Part shown: piece after piece, positions 22,660 through 35,000 of the stretch
How positions within the stretch are numbered: position 1 is the stretch's first letter
Layout: the number at the start of each line of letters is the position of its first letter
Assembly: GCA_022579005.1 (NCBI GenBank)
Contig: MU401632.1
Span: 17,305-81,304, forward strand
Reading direction: 5' to 3'
Source of the DNA: Poronia punctata
Lineage: Eukaryota; Ascomycota; Sordariomycetes; Xylariales; Xylariaceae
Length of the DNA stretch: 64,000 nt
Position numbers and translations under genes: made by a program
Notes under the pieces: model-generated
Database searches by the model: none
What the model was told of the DNA's origin: nothing
The model's input: only the letters and a program-made list of their open reading frames with translations

Positions 22660-25215
22660 TTATAGATAAAAACTCTGTCCCTGACTCGAAACAATAAACT
22701 CGCAGCCCAGTTGGGCTTCTTCCTCACCCTCTTGAAGCTGGCTTAGTATGGTGCCGCGAGCTGTCTCCCCCCCAACAAGCTTTTCCTTCACGTGGATGAT
22801 AATGACCTTGAGTCCCTCAAGCGCATTCCTAGACTGCGGCCTCTGCAACACCCGTGCCGTTTTAACTTCGTATTCGCCCAGCGACATCTCCGCCGTGGGA
22901 GTCGCGATGTGCGGCGTCTCGATCCCACCGTTCTCAGTGACAGGAGCCGGACTCAAACGTTTCTTGACCGGGCGTGTCGTCTTTGGAGAGATGGGACGGT
23001 CATCTAGACCGTGGTTCCAACCGTCTGCCCTTCTGTCGACCTCCTCTGCCAAGCGCTTGCGCTTCTTAGCCGCATCCTGTTTAGATGGAGAATGTCGGAC
23101 CATTTCCACGGCGGCAGCTAGTGCCTTCATCTCTTGAATCACATAGCGGGGTGTGAGATGACCGAAAAGCCGGTCGTCCGTCTGGCTGTTATCGTACGAA
23201 CACTCAATGAAGATGGCCTTGAGGTTCCCATTTGCGATTCGTGGAGCTGCCTCTAACCAAACACCGTGGTTGCGCGGCGACAATGAGATACTGTCTGGCT
23301 CGACATCGCCGAAAATCAAGACTTCCCGGCTGGTTGCATTGTCGCGGATAAAATACGCGCTCGAATCAACTACGCACGTAGACATGTTATCCTGACTAGC
23401 GACTGAATTCCGCAACGACGGTGGCATGGAGAGGGAAGCACTCCCATGTGCATGTGCTCTTGAGGATGTCCCAAACGGGGCGTCGAAGCTGCCGAACCGA
23501 GACGACGACGACGAACCACGATGCGGGTGGTTTTCCAGGCAGTGTCCGTGGCTGACACCGAATACCTTGACACTGAGCCCGTCGCCGATCTCCAGATAAC
23601 CTTTTCCCTCGCCTTCGCCAAGAGCTGGACTTCCACCTTCGACGAGGCGCATGTAAGTGATTAGGCCGGCGCCATTATTCTCATCTGACAAGTTAGGCCA
23701 GATGCTGTTGTTAAAGATATTTTGCTTAATGGCTTCGATGGTCGACGGGAGACCTGCCACTCGCTTGGGTCGAGCCCCTAGAAGCGAAGAGGTGTTGATC
23801 ACGAAAGCAGCGATATGGTCGAGGTGAGGATGGGTGATAAGGTACGTTTCGACCAGATTTCGGCTGAAATAACCGGCATTGTCACTCGGTGACGCAGAAG
23901 CGATTTCTAGTCCAGCAAAGGGTCCGCTCTCAAGGGTATGAGGTAGGTCAATGGTAGTCCCAAGGCCGGCTGGCTGTGTCTGTTCGAATATGCGGGTAAT
24001 GGCGGAGAGATGAACACCGGCGTCCACCGCCACAACCGACCCTTTGGCCCATCCTGCATCGACGGGGCGGACCAGCAGTGCCGTCACATTATTCTCTAGC
24101 GGCCCTCCTCCTGAGCCCTGTTCGTGATACCAGGTTAGTGAATATTAGACAGAAGCCAGACCTTTGGTGGCCTTTGGTTACCACGACGAGTAACAGACAA
24201 AAGAACAGAATATATAGATTGGTGAAAAGAAGCCCATTCCTCCGTAGGAAAGTTGCCCCACTCGAGGCCCAGACCTCCGATCATATCACCACGAAAAGAC
24301 TTCAAGTGTTAGGTATAACGCGTAACGAGTGCCGTGATGTGCTGTGATATACCGGCTGAGTCCCCCTCCGTTGTATGTTCACAGATTGCGGCAGCCAGCG
24401 TATGCCGTTTCCCCAAGAGGTGTTTCCCGAAGGAGGTGACGTCCGAAAAGTAGACAAAAAGCCACGTGATAGGTCAAGTGGAATTTCCCTCGATCAATTA
24501 GCCCAAGAGATTCGATCCATCTGTCTCTGCTTTGTCATGCCGAGTGGCATCGAGCTCTCCGAGTACCTATCCTGAGAGACACAGTGCAAACACGAACTCG
24601 AGCGTAAGCATAGTGTGGTATTTGACGAGAAGATACCTATTCCGAGAGAGATCCGGGAACCAGCCAAACGGGTGTCTAGAGAGGCAGTCATCAAAGAAAA
24701 AGAGACGGGCTATATATAGCCGTAATTGGTTCTCCGAGTGATCGAGTAGTTCGTCGACGACGAGACGTGACCGACATTTTAATCGGCATCTCGGGGCTGC
24801 GGGCTAGTGGTTATGCACAATACCGACATTGCGGAGTAAGACTCGGGTAGCAGTCCAATGCAATTTGGTGATCGCATTTATATATCCGATGATCGCGAGA
24901 TGACAGGAAAGGCGTTCCCACTGGCGTCCATAAGAGATTGTATTTGTCGTGTGGACAGCTAGAGTTCGTTTCTGGAGCTGAGTAGGCGAGACGCAGTGGA
25001 GGCTAAGCGTACCTCGGTGTGGCCGTAGTGTGCACGTAGCGCGTAGAAATGATGCGTTCATAGCACATGCTCACAGAAGGCGCCGCCCGGTGCACCACAA
25101 AGAGACTGTTGTGTATGCTTTTTTGACCACATACAAAATAGAAACGCAGAAATAAAGAATGAACGCAAAATGAAAGAAAAACGGAAATTTGACCTACGAG
25201 TACAATGACCTGCAT
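22660..25215 (-). CDS. pde1: Low-affinity (class II) 3',5'-cyclic-nucleotide phosphodiesterase Pde1
   Basis: Two exons proposed: 25215-25198 (MQVIVL) and 24117-22660, joined by a 1,080-bp intron; 491 aa. The large exon opens with GSGGGPLENNVTALLVRP and has no ATG upstream in frame before a stop. It follows a clear acceptor (CTAAC branch, then ACGAACAG). Across the intron an ATG-led exon reads MQVIVL into donor GTAGGT in the exact phase, giving VIVLGSGGGP, as expected for this family. Metal-binding motif THPHLDH lies near 101-107, with later HGHCLENHPH and the C-terminal family region ending in LGCEFIVSSQGQ. The enzyme hydrolyses cAMP and tunes PKA signalling. The frame upstream of Met1 stays open, so an earlier start (to 25608) is possible. 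A Ser/Lys-rich insertion near 340-400 is probably disordered. Confidence 0.85.
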
Positions 25216-27577
25216 CGCAGGTGCGTCTGCAGCCTCTTCCCCCTCTCGTGCTTTCCTACGTGTAGAAAGGCTTCTCCGGCCTAGTTGGGGCCCCGGCATC
25301 TCCTCAACTTGTTTCCTTCTAGTTTCCATATGCCTCATAGGCATGTCTATGCCGACATAAAGTGGCAATGTATGGTAAACGAAGGAAAAATGGTTATGTA
25401 CTTTTGAGGCGGGTATCAATTCGGATGCACATAGTGGTGGCTTGGTTGAACTTGAAAGGTTGGCGGCGTCAATTCGACGATAATCGAAAAAAGAACCTGA
25501 GTCGCAACTCGCGAGCTTCCGAGTCCTGAAGTAGGCGGGATATGGGAGGATGAAGTCCGGAATAACAAGTGTTGGGCGAGCCCTGCTGGGTGGTTCTTTT
25601 GCAACGCCCAAGGCACGCTATAATACAACCTTGGACTCGAGACTCTGAATACCCCTGTCTTATCATGCCAGCTGAACAGGTCAAAGATACAGCTTTGCGA
25701 CTAAGGTCGCCACGTGACTGCCTCGATCTGTTATTTCTTGCCGGCCGGCAACGTCAGGTCGCGGATGTGATGCTTGTCTTTCGCTACGAGTCATCCATGG
25801 ACTAGAACACGCCGACTTTTACTTCCTTTGGGGGCTGTCCTGGCGTGGTAATTTGGGGAACAAAGAGTACGAGTACAGACTACAATGACCGGGGGGATGC
25901 ATTAGGGTGTTCCCGCACTCTGGTAGTGTCCATGGAACCATCAGCTGCATGCGACTCTATTAAACAGTGGGATCTAAGAACCTGGGGAAGATTCTATTAC
26001 GTTTAGATACATGTTAAAGTTAGGTGTAGTCGTAGGTAATTTAACAATCTATCTTCGTGGAAACTACCGACAATCGGACAACATTGAAACTGCGTTTCAT
26101 GTTTACGAGTAAATGCGTCCTCGCGTAAGGCAACAAAGGATGCGCAAGTTTGGCAGTCGAATCATCTGCTTGAAATGATACCTATCCGGTCCAAGCGTAT
26201 CAAGTTGCACCATCTCCATTATATCTACGTGACTACTATAGCGCTAGGATTGATTCACCTGTCGCTAAACACATGCAACACGGGGAGGACTACCTTACAC
26301 TTGTAGCTCGTAGGTCGGGGCAGGATGCAGCTGCGAACTCGCAAAGCGGTTTTCTGGGGAGTTCCTGACATTCCTCTCGGTCCTCGGAGAACCCGGTGAG
26401 TAGACTTTACGTGCAGGTCAGAGAAGTAGACCCCCGCCTCTTGTTACATTACTTGGGTGGGGCAAGGGCCCTTGTCAACAGATGCGGCACCGCCGACCAC
26501 TGCAGGTACGGCGTACTATCTTCAAAAGAAATGTCGTTATAAGATTCGATACTACCATATCTGATAAATCAACTCTTGGCCCGAGTAAGCCATCTTTGAA
26601 ATATTTTCGTGCTTCTCTACTCGTACGTGTTAGATTGGATTATCTAATGCAGGTTGAGGTACACAAGTCTCACGTAGATATCATGCGACGACGTTCACGT
26701 AACAAACATTGAGAGCTTGCAACATTGCTAATGGCTGGCTTTGATTTGTGATACCTACTTGGGGTCTCCTTGACGCGTCAAAGACAAATGGAAGGCTGTG
26801 AACAGCACACGATGTAAGCTTCTGATTCTTTGTCACATTGTCCGATTTCCAATTTATAGCAGTCGCAGTCGAGTCGCCTATGAGTCCCTTCTTCGTTCTG
26901 CTAAGTTGGTACCCGGGAATTGTGACTCGATGACGCCAGATGTAATAAAAATTCCTGCAAAGGACCGTCGCATATGTGTGATAAGTGACAGTTGCGTAAC
27001 GCGACTCTCGGACCCTAATAAATGCCACTTATGTTTGGCCACCATACTTACCTAGGTAGGTAAATTTTTCTGAAGTTCAGTCGTTTTCTGCATGTACTCG
27101 TAGAAGAGGGGCTTCAGTGGTCTATTAGGTATTCCCCTAACATTATTCACTTATGTTGGAACCATTCTTTACAACTAGATGAGATGAAGGATCATGTGTC
27201 ACAATAGATGCACTCGTATCGAATTGTATAGCAAACATTGAACTTTGTTGGTATTTTTTCTGGCGATAATTGCGCCCCGAGCCGAAACCCCACGCTATGA
27301 GTAAGATCCTACCTTCTGCGAAACATGCGAAACAATATGCAAAACATTGCGAAAACAAAAATATACATAAACGCCGTCATACGCCACAAATAAGGGCCGT
27401 AAAACATAAAATCACGATCTTACCGTTGTCGCCACCTTACCTCTCCCCCGTCTACTCCATAACCTTCATCATTTTGTTTGGTCATCTCCCTGTCCCTTAT
27501 TGAATTGTGCGTCGCGTTACTGCCGGATAAGAAGAAACAGCGTCGGCGATGCCGAAGGATTCAAGGGCGGGGCAGAT
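25216..27577. other. Intergenic, pde1 upstream region and 3' flank of the 800-aa gene
   Basis: The first 390 bp are an open frame continuous with pde1 exon 1 and may be 5' leader or coding. No other gene seen. Contains GTACGAGTAC (25867-25876) and TACCTAGGTA (27049-27058). Confidence 0.45.
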
Positions 27578-29980
27578 CTATTCTTCATTATCCGACTCGC
27601 CGCCGAACAAACTATCCAACTCACCTTGAGAATCCTCGTCCTGGGGAGGCATTGACTGTTCCTTATCTGTCTTTGGATTATTAGTATCATCCAGGGACTT
27701 ACCATTTGCCTTGTTGGGGCTGAAATTGAAGAAGGCGTCTATAGCCTCGTCCACATCAGCTTCTAGAGCAGCATCCAGCGCTGTATTTGCGGTGCCGCCA
27801 AATGTGGCGTCCAGTGTCGGATCGACAGGCAGCTGTGCTTCCGAGGTCATTTCCTCCACTCGCTGCCGTTTCGGCGCGGGACCTTCCTGGTCTACTACAA
27901 CTGGCATAGGCGTTGTAGTATAGTTAACCATGTTAGTATGCCTGCGCGACACAGCCGGTTCTTCGACTAGAGTTTCGTCCCGCGATCTTTTGCGCCCCGC
28001 CACCTGTGTTGGGTAGACAGGCAGTACAGGCTGCGCCGGCGGCACATATTGCATAGGTGGCATAGGCTCGGCGGGTGTCATAGGTCCCGCATATGGCATG
28101 GGCTGTTCCACATACTGTGCCTGCAAAGGGCTTACCATCCCCGACGGTTGATATGGATAAGAGTACTGGGTAGGCGTAGGCGTATGCGTGGGAGGAGGAG
28201 GAGGAGGGGCAAGATAGGAAGGAGCAGGACGACGATGACGAACAGCGGCCGACATCCGTCGTCGCGGCTCAGAGACAGCAACTGGACTTTCTTCACTCCT
28301 CTCGACCCTCGGTCGCTTCCTGGCGTGTAAGGCTTCGTACTGCTCGTCGGCGCCCTCAATAGGATTTCCGTGTTCATCGAGCAAGTCATACTTCTTCAAG
28401 GCTTGCAGTTTTCTCTTCAGTTCCGGGTCTCCGCGATGCTTGGACATATCGACGCCACCCCTCTTTTGGCGGTTGCGAAGCTGGCCTTTGGGCTCTCGCA
28501 ACAATTTGTACTCGACAAGACAAGCATCCAGAGACGTTTCTCTTGTACGTTTCCGTCTGCCACTCGGGTTCAGTCGCTGAATCTCCCGCAACTCATCCAT
28601 TGAATCCTTCCACCATTTCTTGTACAGTCTCTCAATCCCGGGCAGCTTGTTGGTCAAGTTGAAGTAATCGTACTGTTCTCGTTTGAATGCTCGGAGATCG
28701 GGCCGTATGTCGACGCGGTTCCATAGCGTCACGATGTCGAAGTTGGACTCCAGGCAGTACAGATGACAATAGCCCGCATTTTGGAAGGGGTCGAAGGCCT
28801 CGCCGTCCTTGTTCTGCCGCTCGTCAAAGATGACCCACGGCTGGCCCATGCTGATGGTACGCTTATACAAGCAATCCTTGAACCGGCATTTGGTGGACTC
28901 CCCACCGCGGGGGTATCGGTCGTTGGCCATCGCCGCCGGCCAACCTACCCACAAGGTGAGTCCCTGACGATACTTGCCCTTGATGGCCCTCACCCCCGGC
29001 ATGCGAGTGGGTCCTTGCCAATTCTCACCGGGCGAAGGGCCCAGGAGATACATACGCATTTCCTGCTTGGTGAAGAACTTACCCGGCGAGAGTTCGCCCT
29101 TCTCCGTGTATGTGAAGAGGTATCGGCCCCTCGAATCCTGTGGGCCCCAGCTCCTTGGCTTCGGTGGGGGTGGTCCGTAATACTCCTCGGGCTCGATATT
29201 CGGGTCCATGCACCTCTTACGGTGAGTTTTGCGAGGAATCTTGTCATTGTTTAGCATCTCTCCGTAGTGATTCTTGGCCGGGCGTTTGGGACGAGGTGTA
29301 TCAGTGGCCACGCTCTCGGGAGAAGAGAGAAACCGATTTTCTTCAATATCAGACGCGGCACGCTTGCGGGCTGGAGAGGCGGGTGGGATAAGGGAACGAG
29401 AAGGACTCACTTGCGGTTCTCTCACCGGGCTTTTCTTGGCAGCGGCTTGCATTTGTAGATACCGTTGCATCTCCGAGGTTTGCCTGTCAATTCGAGCATG
29501 AGCCGAGGGAACGCGTTTTGCAGGGTCAACAGGGAGAGCGGGAACGGAAGGCACGGGGACGGAACCAAGAGGATTGACAAAGGGGACATGGGGAGACGCA
29601 AAAGGGTGGTCTGGCGGATAGCCGTATATGTAGCCTGGATTATGCTGGTAAGGGTAAGCGCTCTCGGGCTGTAGGTTTAAGGGCTGTGTCTCAGGAAGTG
29701 TCCAAATGTCTGGATAGTTGGACTGGGGAATGGGCGCAGTGTAGGTTTGCTCAGGGTTGACGGTCAGCTTGTCTTGTTCGTGAGTATAGCCCTCGGGCAG
29801 GAAAGTGGCTGGCATGGACTGTCCTGGTTCATTGGCGTCCGGCGCTTGAAAATGCCTGGCAAAGTCTCTTTCAAACTCTTGGTCGAAGTTGCCGCTAAAG
29901 TCAATTCCCTGATACACATCTGCGTTAAAAGGCGCGTGTTCCTCCAAGGGGAGGTCGGTCATTTGGAACTGGTTAGCCAT
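27578..29980 (-). CDS. Conserved fungal nuclear-type protein of unknown function
   Basis: Single exon, 800 aa. Seen: an N-terminal Pro/Gln/Tyr-rich disordered region (1-270) with basic clusters such as PARKRAASD and PRKTHRKR, and a conserved-looking core at about 275-480. The core opens with RGRYLFTYTEKGEL, contains paired Cys (KCRFKDC near 364, then GYCHLYCLE near 400) and GQPWVIFDER, and ends in FNLTNKLPGIERLYKKWW. A Lys/Arg-rich segment follows (480-600, with several likely nuclear localisation signals) and then a Pro/Gln-rich tail and an acidic C-terminus. From memory the core recurs across filamentous ascomycetes without an assigned role. The four Cys plus His could bind a metal; that is inference. 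The layout suits a chromatin or transcription-related protein. Confidence 0.8.
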   Translation of the reverse strand: MANQFQMTDLPLEEHAPFNADVYQGIDFSGNFDQEFERDFARHFQAPDANEPGQSMPATFLPEGYTHEQDKLTVNPEQTYTAPIPQSNYPDIWTLPETQPLNLQPESAYPYQHNPGYIYGYPPDHPFASPHVPFVNPLGSVPVPSVPALPVDPAKRVPSAHARIDRQTSEMQRYLQMQAAAKKSPVREPQVSPSRSLIPPASPARKRAASDIEENRFLSSPESVATDTPRPKRPAKNHYGEMLNNDKIPRKTHRKRCMDPNIEPEEYYGPPPPKPRSWGPQDSRGRYLFTYTEKGELSPGKFFTKQEMRMYLLGPSPGENWQGPTRMPGVRAIKGKYRQGLTLWVGWPAAMANDRYPRGGESTKCRFKDCLYKRTISMGQPWVIFDERQNKDGEAFDPFQNAGYCHLYCLESNFDIVTLWNRVDIRPDLRAFKREQYDYFNLTNKLPGIERLYKKWWKDSMDELREIQRLNPSGRRKRTRETSLDACLVEYKLLREPKGQLRNRQKRGGVDMSKHRGDPELKRKLQALKKYDLLDEHGNPIEGADEQYEALHARKRPRVERSEESPVAVSEPRRRMSAAVRHRRPAPSYLAPPPPPPTHTPTPTQYSYPYQPSGMVSPLQAQYVEQPMPYAGPMTPAEPMPPMQYVPPAQPVLPVYPTQVAGRKRSRDETLVEEPAVSRRHTNMVNYTTTPMPVVVDQEGPAPKRQRVEEMTSEAQLPVDPTLDATFGGTANTALDAALEADVDEAIDAFFNFSPNKANGKSLDDTNNPKTDKEQSMPPQDEDSQGELDSLFGGESDNEE

Positions 29981-32017
29981 TTTGGAACTGGGCCACTTGA
30001 AACAAAAATAATAATGATGAAATTTGAATTGGCGACTCGAGTTCTAAGATTGGCAGCGAGGCCGGCCACGCTACACAGATCGAAAAGAAGCGAATTGTTT
30101 CAAGTGGTCCAGATTCAGCGGTGGTTTGGAGATCTTGGGACACAGCCCGCCCACTGCAGAATTGTTTCAAGACTATATAACTTGTCCTCGATCCAGCATG
30201 CTTTGTCTGGCGTATGTGGTCAACGCCTTTGTGGTTAAATTTAGAAATCTCACAATGACATCGAACGCAATCAGCTTCTTTGAGAGGCGTAAGGCCGAGG
30301 GTCTAGATTCGAGACTGTATGTTCTTGATAATAATATTGTACAGGGACAAAGGCTACGTGGAGTACCGGTAGTCCTATTTGGAACAATGCTTTATGATAG
30401 ACTAGGTTAGGTAAGTACCTAATTACATGGCAATGCAGGCATGGCGGGCAGGGTAGGACAGGATGAGGCTCGGTCGAGGATCGCTCAGCTCTGCCAAACA
30501 TCGTGCTCTACCACTGACAAACTAATCGCGATATCGAGAGAAACAGACATCCTAGACAACCTACACGTACGAGTAGTACCTAACAGAGAACAACTAAAGA
30601 CTGATTAGCGAAACATCTCCAATTGGTAACAGAGGTGTGACGAGAAGATTCCAGAAAATCAGAAAATAAATATTTGGGCATCTTATCCACATGGGTGTTC
30701 AGAACAGGTCTGTGAATGCGTTGATTTTCATCATTGAAGGGTAAGGAGGAAGTTGCACGTTGTCTTCTTACCTCGATATTAGAACGTGTGAACTGTATAT
30801 GCTAGTCCGGGACCGTTGTCCAAACAATCTGCCGCATCAAATTGGGAAGAAATAAGGAGGGCAGATCCAACCGCATGACACGGCCATCAATAAGGCTGGG
30901 GTTAGTATTTTTACTTCATGATGTCGACGGTATCTCAGACATTGCATGCAGAGCCGAAGCTGTGGGCGTAAAGGTCTAGGTTAGGCGACTTGTAGATTGT
31001 CGTGGGTTGGAATGAGGAAAACTTGGGTAATATAGTTCCCTTTTATCGATAGCCTATCTGGAATAAAGTGGTCCTTTATTTGCTGCCTTATCACGAGCGG
31101 ATTTGACCGTGCACCCTACCTATACCTACTCGTACTTGCTTGCCCCGCATCAAATCCAAGGCCTGTTCAGTTTATTTCGGGACCATTGTAGGTGTACGAG
31201 TACATGCATACTCGTACAGCTATTGTGATTTATCTCGGCGCAACATCTGCCTGCTAGATAAAGGTATTTCCCCAGCCCTCTAAGAAATCAGGACACATAA
31301 CTCATTTGTAATAGGTTTTGAATTAGATGGTACCTATTTATGTACAGTATTGAGGTAACGGCACCTCCAGACCTTATGCATGGCTACATGTAGTTGTACG
31401 AGTACCTAGGTTACCTTGAGCGTGATACAGAAAATGCCTATTATCGGCAGGTGAGTCTAGGTAGTCCTGGGGTCCGACGCCCCGGTCCAACGGGAATAGA
31501 AACGTCTCTTACCTAAAATGGAACGGCGCTTCGTATTGCTATTTGTCCCCTGTAGGGTCCCAGTATTTCCACTCATCGACGAATCAACGCTTCAAGTGGC
31601 AACTGCTCAATTCCCCCTCTGTAACAACTCGCTGACATGTTCCCTCCTTTGGTGACATGCCATCAAGACATTTGCGTAGCCGGAGAAGCGAAACTGCACT
31701 TGAAGCACATAACCGACCTACCACAGGAACTCACGATCACTAGATAGATCTAGGCTTCTATATCTTTTCTGTCTGTTAAGAGGCGGCTCTTCACCCACTC
31801 ATTCCGCAGTTTACGAGTACAATTTATACACTATTGTCTGCCCATTACCTGCTCCGCTGCGGTTCGACCCAATCGCTAAACGCTTGCGAAAGCCATGGTA
31901 TCGTCCTCTATGTAGCATCGCGATTCGGTCGCCCGATCCCATCCCCTCCAATAAAGCACTCATCGCCGTATTTTTCTCTGTCCAGCAGGTTCCACAAGAT
32001 TGGTTCGAGTCATAGCA
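29981..32017. other. 2-kb divergent intergenic region between the 800-aa gene and DIP2/CPS1
   Basis: No gene seen. Rich in TACTCGTAC/GTACGAGTA elements; two of them form a 9-bp-arm inverted repeat at 31194-31217. A stretch near 30475-30525 resembles part of a tRNA but does not fold into a full cloverleaf by eye. Confidence 0.5.
31194..31217. repeat. Inverted repeat GTACGAGTA / TACTCGTAC
   Basis: Two perfect 9-bp arms separated by six bases, in the upstream region of the DIP2/CPS1 gene. The same element recurs singly in other intergenic regions. Confidence 0.85.
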
Positions 32018-35000
32018 ATGGCGCAGAGGAACTCCGATCTGCAGGAGAGGCTCAATGAGCTAGAAAGAGAATTAGAAGTACGTTCAACGCATTCCGCCAT
32101 CTCCAATGACGTCGGGGCGACGGTTCACGACGGACACTTCGGGCCCAGCACGTAGGGTCTTGCGCATGATGCTAGGGGTGTTGCTAATTGTCGACGTGGT
32201 TTTAGGAGGGAGAAATCACCGAAAAGGGGTATGGCTCATCAATCTGTTTGACCCTTTGCCGCGACTTATTCGCGCTCTCGTCGCATTCCCGTCGCCTTGT
32301 CTAACATGTTTGCTTTTCGGTCAGATACCAGAAAAGAAGGACGCAGCTTCTTTCACAATTTGGCCTACCCAAGGCTCTCGGTGAGCTAAGAATACATTCA
32401 CCCGATGACACATCCCACGTCGTAGGGGGCGACCATCGAGGGGCCGCCCTAGCCGCTTTAAACGCAGGCAGTCCAGGCCCCGACAATGCCTGGTCTCCGA
32501 TCACGACAACTTCCCCCGCCGATTGGCGCCCGCTCTCGTCGGGCACCCCTAACCAAGTACATCCTCGCCATACCATAGAGACACCGGCCGGTTTATTGCG
32601 GCCGGGCGGTCCCGTGGCTGCCGAGTACCGGCCCACACTGGTCGAAAGGGACTCCCTGTTCCTCAACCCGTCCGCAAACTACCCCCAGCCCATGGGGTCT
32701 GACCCGCCGACACGATCAGGGACGATGGTATCTGGCGACTACGCGTTCAAGCCCGAGTACCACGGAGGCTATGCTCTGCAACAACACAACCCTTACGACA
32801 GCCGGACAGGAACCATGTTGGATTCGCATGCCTATTTCTCGGACTTTGCTGGCCAACAGTCATATGAGCAGACGTCCGCAGAATATGGTGGTGCCCATAG
32901 GTACTCGATTGGTGATGCATTTTCTCCCACAGCGGCCATGGCCCCGCCCATGCTCACAGCGAACGATCTACCGCCGGCGGAGCTTAAGTATCTGGCGCCT
33001 TTGGAACCGCGTGAAGTGCCGTTCGCTATCCATGACCCCCACGATCCGAATACGCCCATGTCGACCTTTGACAACATCGCGGCTGTACTCAGACACAGGG
33101 CGAGAACGGCGAAAACGGCCAAGGTGGTCGCCTATCATGTTCTCGATAGCAAGGGGAAGGATATCGCGGTCATCACTTGGGACAAGCTTGCATCCAGAGC
33201 AGAGAAAGTTGCGCAGGTCATCCGTGACAAGAGCTCGTTGTACCGAGGCGACCGGGTGGCCCTCGTCTACCGAGACACGGAAATTATTGACTTTGCCATC
33301 GCACTCCTCGGCTGCTTTATCGCTGGTGTCGTCGCCGTCCCAATCAATGACCTGCAGGATTACTCGAAGCTTAACTTGATATTGACGTCAACGCAGGCGC
33401 ACTTGGCACTCACCACGGATAACAACCTCAAAGCCTTCCAGCGTGACATTAATATTCAGAAGCTGAACTGGCCCAAGGGCGTTGAATGGTGGAAGACGAA
33501 CGAGTTTGGAAGCTACCATCCGAAAAAGAAGGACGACATTCCCCCACTGTCTGTCCCCGATCTCGCCTATATAGAGTTTAGTAGAGCACCTACGGGCGAT
33601 TTACGGGGTGTCGTGCTTAGCCACCGTACCATCATGCACCAGATGGCCTGCCTGAGCGCCATCGTGTCGGCCGTGCCTCGCCATGGCCCTGGTGACACTT
33701 TCAACAAAGGACTGCGAGACAAGAATGGTCGACTGATAGGTGGCGCCGCAGATAGCGAGACGCTCCTTTCCTACCTGGACCCGCGGCAGGGTATTGGCAT
33801 GATTCTGGGAGTTCTGCTCAACGTGTACAGGGGACACACTACCGTTTGGGCCGAGAGTCGGGCGGTCCATGTGCCGGGTCTCTACGCCCACCTCATCACC
33901 AAGCACCAAGCGACTCTAATGGTGGCGGATTACCCCGGCTTACGAACGGCTGCCTTCAACTACCAACAAGACCCGATGACTACGAGGAACTTCAAAAAGG
34001 GGATGGAGCCGAATTTTCAGAGTGTCAAACTATGTCTCATCGATACGTTGACGGTCGACAGCGAGTTTCATGAGGTCCTGGCCGACCGGTGGTTGCGGCC
34101 ATTGCGGAATCCTCGGGCCAGAGAAGTCGTGGCGCCGATGCTCTGCCTCCCAGAACACGGGGGGATGGTGATCAGCGTCCGCGATTGGCTTGGAGGAGAA
34201 GAACGCATGGGCTGCCCTTTAAAGTTGGAGTTTGAAGCAGACGCAGAAGATGACGAAGAACCCGAGCCAAAAGAGAAGAGTGAGGAGAAGGAAAAGGAGA
34301 AGTCGGCACCTCCCAACGGGTTTGGCAGTCTGTTAGGGGGTAATACGTTGACTGCCAAGGAACGTGATGCTAGCAATGATCTTAGCGAGGTCTTGTTGGA
34401 TCGTGAAGCTTTGAAGACGAACGAGGTGGTCGTGGTAGCCATCGGGGCCGAAGTGGGAAAGAGGGCGGCGTCTGAACCAGGAACTGTTCGAGTAGGCGCC
34501 TTCGGCTATCCTATCCCCGATGCGACTTTGGCTGTGGTTGACCCCGAGACGGGGGTGCTCGCATCCCCGCAGATGATAGGGGAGATTTGGGTCGACTCGC
34601 CGTCATTGTCAGGCGGCTTTTGGGCATTGCCCAAGCATACGGAGCAGATCTTCCACGCGCGTCCGTACAAGTTCGAGCCGGGCGAACCAAACCCTATGCC
34701 GGTAGAAACGGAATTCCTCCGAACCGGTCTCCTAGGAACGATCATCGAGGGTAAGCTCTTCGTGCTCGGCTTATATGAAGACCGTATCAGACAGAAGGTA
34801 GAATGGGTCGAGCACGGGCACGAGATCGCTGAACACCGCTACTTCTTCGTACAGCACATCGTTGTCAGCATCCTACGTAACCTGAATAAGCAGGTTTTCG
34901 ACTGCTCGGCCTTTGACGTGTTCGTCAACGATGAGCACTTGCCCGTCGTGGTGATGGAATCATCGATAGCATCCACCGCTCCGGCGACGTCCGGTGCCCC

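Noticed and set aside
25003..25611. 202-codon minus-strand frame as a separate gene
   Set aside because: Its centre contains MQVIVL plus a donor, which joins pde1 in phase; the part beyond the donor reads as intron.
30455..30535. tRNA-like fragment on the minus strand (CAGTGGTAGAGC-like D-arm)
   Set aside because: Acceptor and T arms do not pair; at most a decayed relic.
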